A DNA stretch of 35,811 bases from the NCBI RefSeq assembly GCF_018598185.1, contig NZ_JAHESC010000060.1, positions 1 through 35,811 on the forward strand, read 5' to 3'. This document shows, piece after piece, positions 33,042-35,811 of this stretch. The stretch is from Dawidia soli. Lineage in GTDB: Bacteria > Bacteroidota > Bacteroidia > Cytophagales > Cyclobacteriaceae. Position numbers and translations under genes: made by a program. The notes beneath the pieces are model-generated. The model had not been told where the DNA came from. It did not search any database and saw only the letters and a list, made by a program, of their open reading frames with translations. Position 1 is the first letter of the stretch; every line of letters begins with the position of its first letter.

Positions 33042-34949
33042 TTATCCTTTCCGGTCGAGTTCTTCCTGTGTGATGCGCAGGGCCTCCAGGTTTACCCGGA
33101 AGGTCTTTTCCACCTCTTCGGCTACCTGCCAATCGTCGCTGCGAACGGGCTTCTGGGCAACCGTTGTTTTGAGCGACTCGATGGTCTTTTCGTAGTCGGC
33201 CTCCCGTGCGCGGAATGTGCGGGCTGCCTGTTCCAACGCTTCGGCTGGCGAAACGAGGCCTTTCCGTTCTTCTTCGAGCGATTGAATGCGGGCGATATAC
33301 CCTTGCTCTTTGCGGGCTATCTCTTCCTGGGTGGCTTGCAGCTCCTCCATGTTCTGGCGCATCTCCTCTTCCTGTGCGCGCATCTCCTCTGTCTGTTGCT
33401 GGAACTGTTCGATCAGGTGTTTATTCTTCTGGGCCGATTGTACCGAGGCGATCGTAGAAGCGATGGTCTCGCCGAGGCGTTCGACGAACGCGATCTCGTG
33501 CGGCTGGTATTCGTGGAAGGATGCGAGCTCGACGATGCCGTATACTTTCGTGTCGATCTTCAAGGGCACGATCAAAATAGCCCGGGGGTTGGCGTCGCCT
33601 AACCCGGAGGTGATCCGGACGTATTCGTCGGGGAAGCTCGTGTAATAATTTGTGTCTTTTTCAAGAAAGGTCTGTCCCAGCAGGCCTTCACCCGGTTTGA
33701 TGCGACGGCTCTCGTGTTTCTTGATGTCGTACGCAAAGAGCGAGACCAGCTCGAGGTGCACATCGTGCTCGTCGTCGTCGTTGAGAATGTACAGTCCGCC
33801 CTGGTTCGAGCGCGTGTACTGCACCAGTGATGCGATGATCTGGTCGCCGAGCACGCGGATGTTATCACTGGATGAACGCAGGATATCCACAAACTTGGTG
33901 AGCCCTTCGTTGGCCCACTGGCGTCTGCGCTCCTCTTCGTTCAGGTCCTTGAGCTTTACCTGCATATCGATGAGCGAGTCGGCCAACTTGTTCTTGCCGC
34001 GGTTGTAGCCGTTGTCGAGCGAATCGCGGTAGTCCATTGAAAGGTCGCCCTTGCCAATGGCTGTTACGAAGTCGGTCGCGTCTTTGAGGCTTTCGAGTGT
34101 TTCATTGATCTGGCCGGCCAGCTTGCCGAGCTCGTTCGAGGGTAAATTATACACTTGTTCGTGGCGCGCAGAGGTCTCGGTCAACCGACGGATCGTACGC
34201 AGCACAAAGCGGTCGAAGCAATAATACAAGGCGGCCAGCAAGGCGATGTTGAAAAGAATGATGATCGTTACCCAGTTTTCCACGGCGCGCTTGTCGCGGG
34301 CGACTTCGTCTTCGAGGTCGTTGAAGAGATTGTCATACCAATGCGCCAACGTAATGGCCAGGCTTTCCTGACGCAGGCGGGCTTCGGCGGCCACGGCGGG
34401 GTCAGGCTGAACAAAGGCAGGAGTGCCCACGGCGGCTACCGGCTCAGGTGTAACGACGGCAGCTTGTGTGCTGTCGGTCTGTGTCGTGTCGTCGGTCATA
34501 ACCGGTGCGGGTGCCGGTGTGGCGGCGGTTGTCTCAACGGCCTTTCGTACGGGGAGTAAGGTTGTAACGGTTTCTTTGTATTGATTCCAATACCGCATGA
34601 GGTTGTCATACGAAATGCGGGGGAGGCGTGCCAGCGGTTTGAGGATGACGTCGGTGCGGCTGATGCGGCCACCGTTGCCGAGCACTTCCAGTTGTGCATC
34701 CTGGTGTACGAGGCGTGCCTGAATGTCGACGGCAGTGGTTGTGTCTTGTGGACGGAATCGCTGCACGAGCAGCGAGATCTGCTGGCTGGAGAGCTGTGTA
34801 CTGCGGGTGAAGTCGAGCTTTTGTTCTACTTCGTCGAGGGTGTTGATCTTGTGCCGGAGAATGAAGTACTCGGCGATAAAAAGCACAGCGATCAGCAGAA
34901 GCAGATAGAGACCGATCTGGCGGAGGGATTTGTCACGCAGAAACTTCAT
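33042..34949 (-). CDS. HAMP-GAF sensor protein with coiled coil and no output domain
   Basis: A 635-residue protein with TM1 (about 11-31), an extracytoplasmic region (32-225) containing a long Ala/Pro/Thr/Val-rich linker (about 140-195), TM2 (about 226-246), HAMP (about 247-310), a second helical segment, GAF (about 360-505) and a Glu/Gln-rich coiled coil to the C-terminus. The GAF core (PGEGLLGQTF, DEYVRITSGLGDANPRAIL, VYGIVELASF) is of the same subtype as in the two GAF proteins of the adjacent operon. No kinase, phosphatase, cyclase or methyl-accepting domain is visible. The ATG at 34949 is preferred to a TTG three codons upstream. It follows cytidine deaminase by 76 bases. Confidence 0.9.
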   Translation of the reverse strand: MKFLRDKSLRQIGLYLLLLIAVLFIAEYFILRHKINTLDEVEQKLDFTRSTQLSSQQISLLVQRFRPQDTTTAVDIQARLVHQDAQLEVLGNGGRISRTDVILKPLARLPRISYDNLMRYWNQYKETVTTLLPVRKAVETTAATPAPAPVMTDDTTQTDSTQAAVVTPEPVAAVGTPAFVQPDPAVAAEARLRQESLAITLAHWYDNLFNDLEDEVARDKRAVENWVTIIILFNIALLAALYYCFDRFVLRTIRRLTETSARHEQVYNLPSNELGKLAGQINETLESLKDATDFVTAIGKGDLSMDYRDSLDNGYNRGKNKLADSLIDMQVKLKDLNEEERRRQWANEGLTKFVDILRSSSDNIRVLGDQIIASLVQYTRSNQGGLYILNDDDEHDVHLELVSLFAYDIKKHESRRIKPGEGLLGQTFLEKDTNYYTSFPDEYVRITSGLGDANPRAILIVPLKIDTKVYGIVELASFHEYQPHEIAFVERLGETIASTIASVQSAQKNKHLIEQFQQQTEEMRAQEEEMRQNMEELQATQEEIARKEQGYIARIQSLEEERKGLVSPAEALEQAARTFRAREADYEKTIESLKTTVAQKPVRSDDWQVAEEVEKTFRVNLEALRITQEELDRKG

Positions 34950-35025
34950 GGCGAGCAAGTAAACTAAAATACGCTAAACCCCAAAATTTACCAATTTATG
35001 GCCATGTAGGGTCACAGGCAGATTG

Positions 35026-35490
35026 TTAGAGATTATCCTTTGAAAAGGCAAAGGGCAGGAGGGAGGCGGCGGTAGGGGTCTTCACCCACCGGTTATCGGG
35101 CGCCAGGAACACTACTTCGATGGGGCTTCCCTGCCGGTGCTCGAACTCGAGCATCACTTGTCGGCACGGCCCGCACGACGCTGCCGACACTACTGGCGCC
35201 ACGCCGCCGCGCAGCGCTACCACTGCCAGCTTGCGGATCGTCATGCCGGGATACTGGGCCGTTGCTGCATAAATAGCCACCCGCTCGGCGCACATGCAAG
35301 AAGGGTATGCTGCGTTCTCCTGGTTTGCGCCTGTCACGATGACACCATTGTCGAGCAGCAGTGCCGTGCCCACATGAAACTGTGAGTATGGGGCATAAGC
35401 GTTTGCTGTGGCTTTTACTGCGGCTTGTACAAGCTGCTGGTCGCCGGGGTGGAGGTCCTCGAGGTGATCCAGAATGGTGAAATTACCCAT
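35026..35490 (-). CDS. cdd: Cytidine deaminase
   Basis: This enzyme deaminates cytidine and deoxycytidine in pyrimidine salvage. The 154-residue protein has the zinc and catalytic motif CAE at 67-69 (C67, E69) and SCGPC with C106 and C109 as the other zinc ligands, plus the substrate segment TGANQENAAYPSCMCAE. Length fits the homotetrameric class. A well-formed promoter lies 55-84 bases upstream. It is a single gene; the downstream HAMP-GAF gene points the same way and read-through is possible, as I see no terminator between them. Confidence 0.95.
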   Translation of the reverse strand: MGNFTILDHLEDLHPGDQQLVQAAVKATANAYAPYSQFHVGTALLLDNGVIVTGANQENAAYPSCMCAERVAIYAATAQYPGMTIRKLAVVALRGGVAPVVSAASCGPCRQVMLEFEHRQGSPIEVVFLAPDNRWVKTPTAASLLPFAFSKDNL

Positions 35491-35544
35491 GTTATATTTT
35501 GTGGCGTTACTGTATCAGATTCCGCAGCGGCGGGGCCTGGTTAT

Positions 35545-35574
35545 CAAAGCTAGGGAAAGCTGTAGGAATAACAA
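35545..35574 (-). promoter_or_regulatory. Bacteroidota-type promoter of cdd
   Basis: On the minus strand TTG (35574-35572) and a perfect TAGCTTTG (35552-35545) are 19 bases apart. The start of transcription would be near 35538, giving a leader of about 48 bases before the cdd ATG. Confidence 0.65.
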
Positions 35575-35760
35575 TATGGTTGTGGGGGGCGGCCGGACTG
35601 ATTACACCTTCGGGCGAAGGCGGTCGGGAGACCGCCACCATCCGCCAGTAGTCGGACACGGTACGGGGCACCGGTCGGAAACCGGCGCCAGAGATGGGGT
35701 TTGGAGTAACTTTGCTGCGGCTTATCCCTGGCTTTGGGGTGGCTTTGGTATGGCGAAATA

Positions 35761-35811
35761 TCGCTATAAGGTCGCTATAAGGTCACTGTAAGGTCGCTGT
35801 AAGGTCGCGAT
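35761..35811 (+). repeat. 11-bp tandem direct repeats
   Basis: TCGCTATAAGG occurs at 35761-35771 and 35772-35782, TCACTGTAAGG at 35783-35793, TCGCTGTAAGG at 35794-35804, then TCGCGAT to the window edge. The period is close to one helical turn. Confidence 0.85.

Larger units (their letters stand above)
35491..35811. repeat. Gene-free right end with stem-loop repeat (copy 4) and 11-bp tandem array
   Basis: No gene is supported. The stem-loop GGCGGTC-GGGA-GACCGCC (35619-35636) is identical to the one at 4720-4737. A second stem, CCGGT (35671-35675) with ACCGG (35681-35685), is followed by GCGCCAGA (35685-35692). A lone TAACTTTG (35707-35714) matches the -7 consensus for a rightward gene beyond the window. 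Positions 35761-35811 hold four 11-base units (TCGCTATAAGG and variants) plus a partial fifth, running off the edge. Confidence 0.7.

Noticed and set aside
35474-35791. A 105-codon open frame at the right end, plus strand
   Set aside because: It overlaps the cdd start and promoter and runs through the stem-loop repeat and tandem array.
35761-35811. A possible CRISPR array
   Set aside because: The units are only 11 bases, directly adjacent, with no spacers and no cas genes.

Overview
The window looks like chromosome of a Bacteroidota bacterium, most likely a Cytophagales-type soil or aquatic lineage (a Chryseolinea/Ohtaekwangia-like organism would fit; this is inferred from gene content only). 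Signs are a PorT-type type IX secretion gene next to ubiE, an OmpA/WD40/CRD protein of PorE architecture, a TonB-dependent receptor with a carboxypeptidase-like N-terminal domain, DUF4421/DUF5606/DUF6588-type Bacteroidota proteins, a membrane-bound LytTR regulator, and promoters of the TTG-N19-TAnnTTTG type. I see no rRNA, tRNA, CRISPR array, transposase or phage gene.

Left part (1-15.7 kb): mostly housekeeping. kdtA-rsgA (overlapping, minus strand), a DUF6588-like envelope protein with its terminator, a membrane-anchored metallo-beta-lactamase-fold hydrolase, a TerC-family exporter, a TonB-dependent receptor paired with a LytTR regulator (with shared repeats in both intergenic regions), a DUF4421 protein, a crotonase, a low-molecular-weight phosphatase, aspartate kinase divergent from fructose-1,6-bisphosphatase, DUF5606, and the ribosome-assembly GTPase EngB.

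Middle (15.8-21 kb, plus strand): a PorE-like OmpA protein, menaquinone methyltransferase UbiE/MenG, PorT (starting inside ubiE) and a short-chain dehydrogenase, then an esterase on the minus strand. The porE-like-ubiE-porT order suggests an envelope/T9SS locus. A 428-base gene-free stretch after the esterase is full of stem-loop repeats.

Right part (21.3-35.5 kb, all minus strand): the most interesting region. Transcription appears to run cheR - cheB (no receiver domain) - two-TM GAF protein - SiaA-like 1164-aa sensor phosphatase (sensor, HAMP, GAF, PAS, PAS, SpoIIE/PP2C) - SiaB-like kinase - SiaC-like DUF1987 switch protein, ending at a strong terminator. Downstream is an ABCG-type ATPase/permease with a TerB-like N-terminus, then a lipoprotein and a secreted cysteine-containing protein. 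Upstream sits a second HAMP-GAF sensor with no output domain, then cytidine deaminase. I read this as a Ser/Thr partner-switching system combined with receptor-methylation enzymes and GAF sensors, but lacking the diguanylate cyclase that SiaC controls in Pseudomonas; its output is unknown.

Small repeats are scattered between genes: a GGCGGTC-type stem-loop family tagged by GCGCCAG, and two arrays of 11-base direct repeats.
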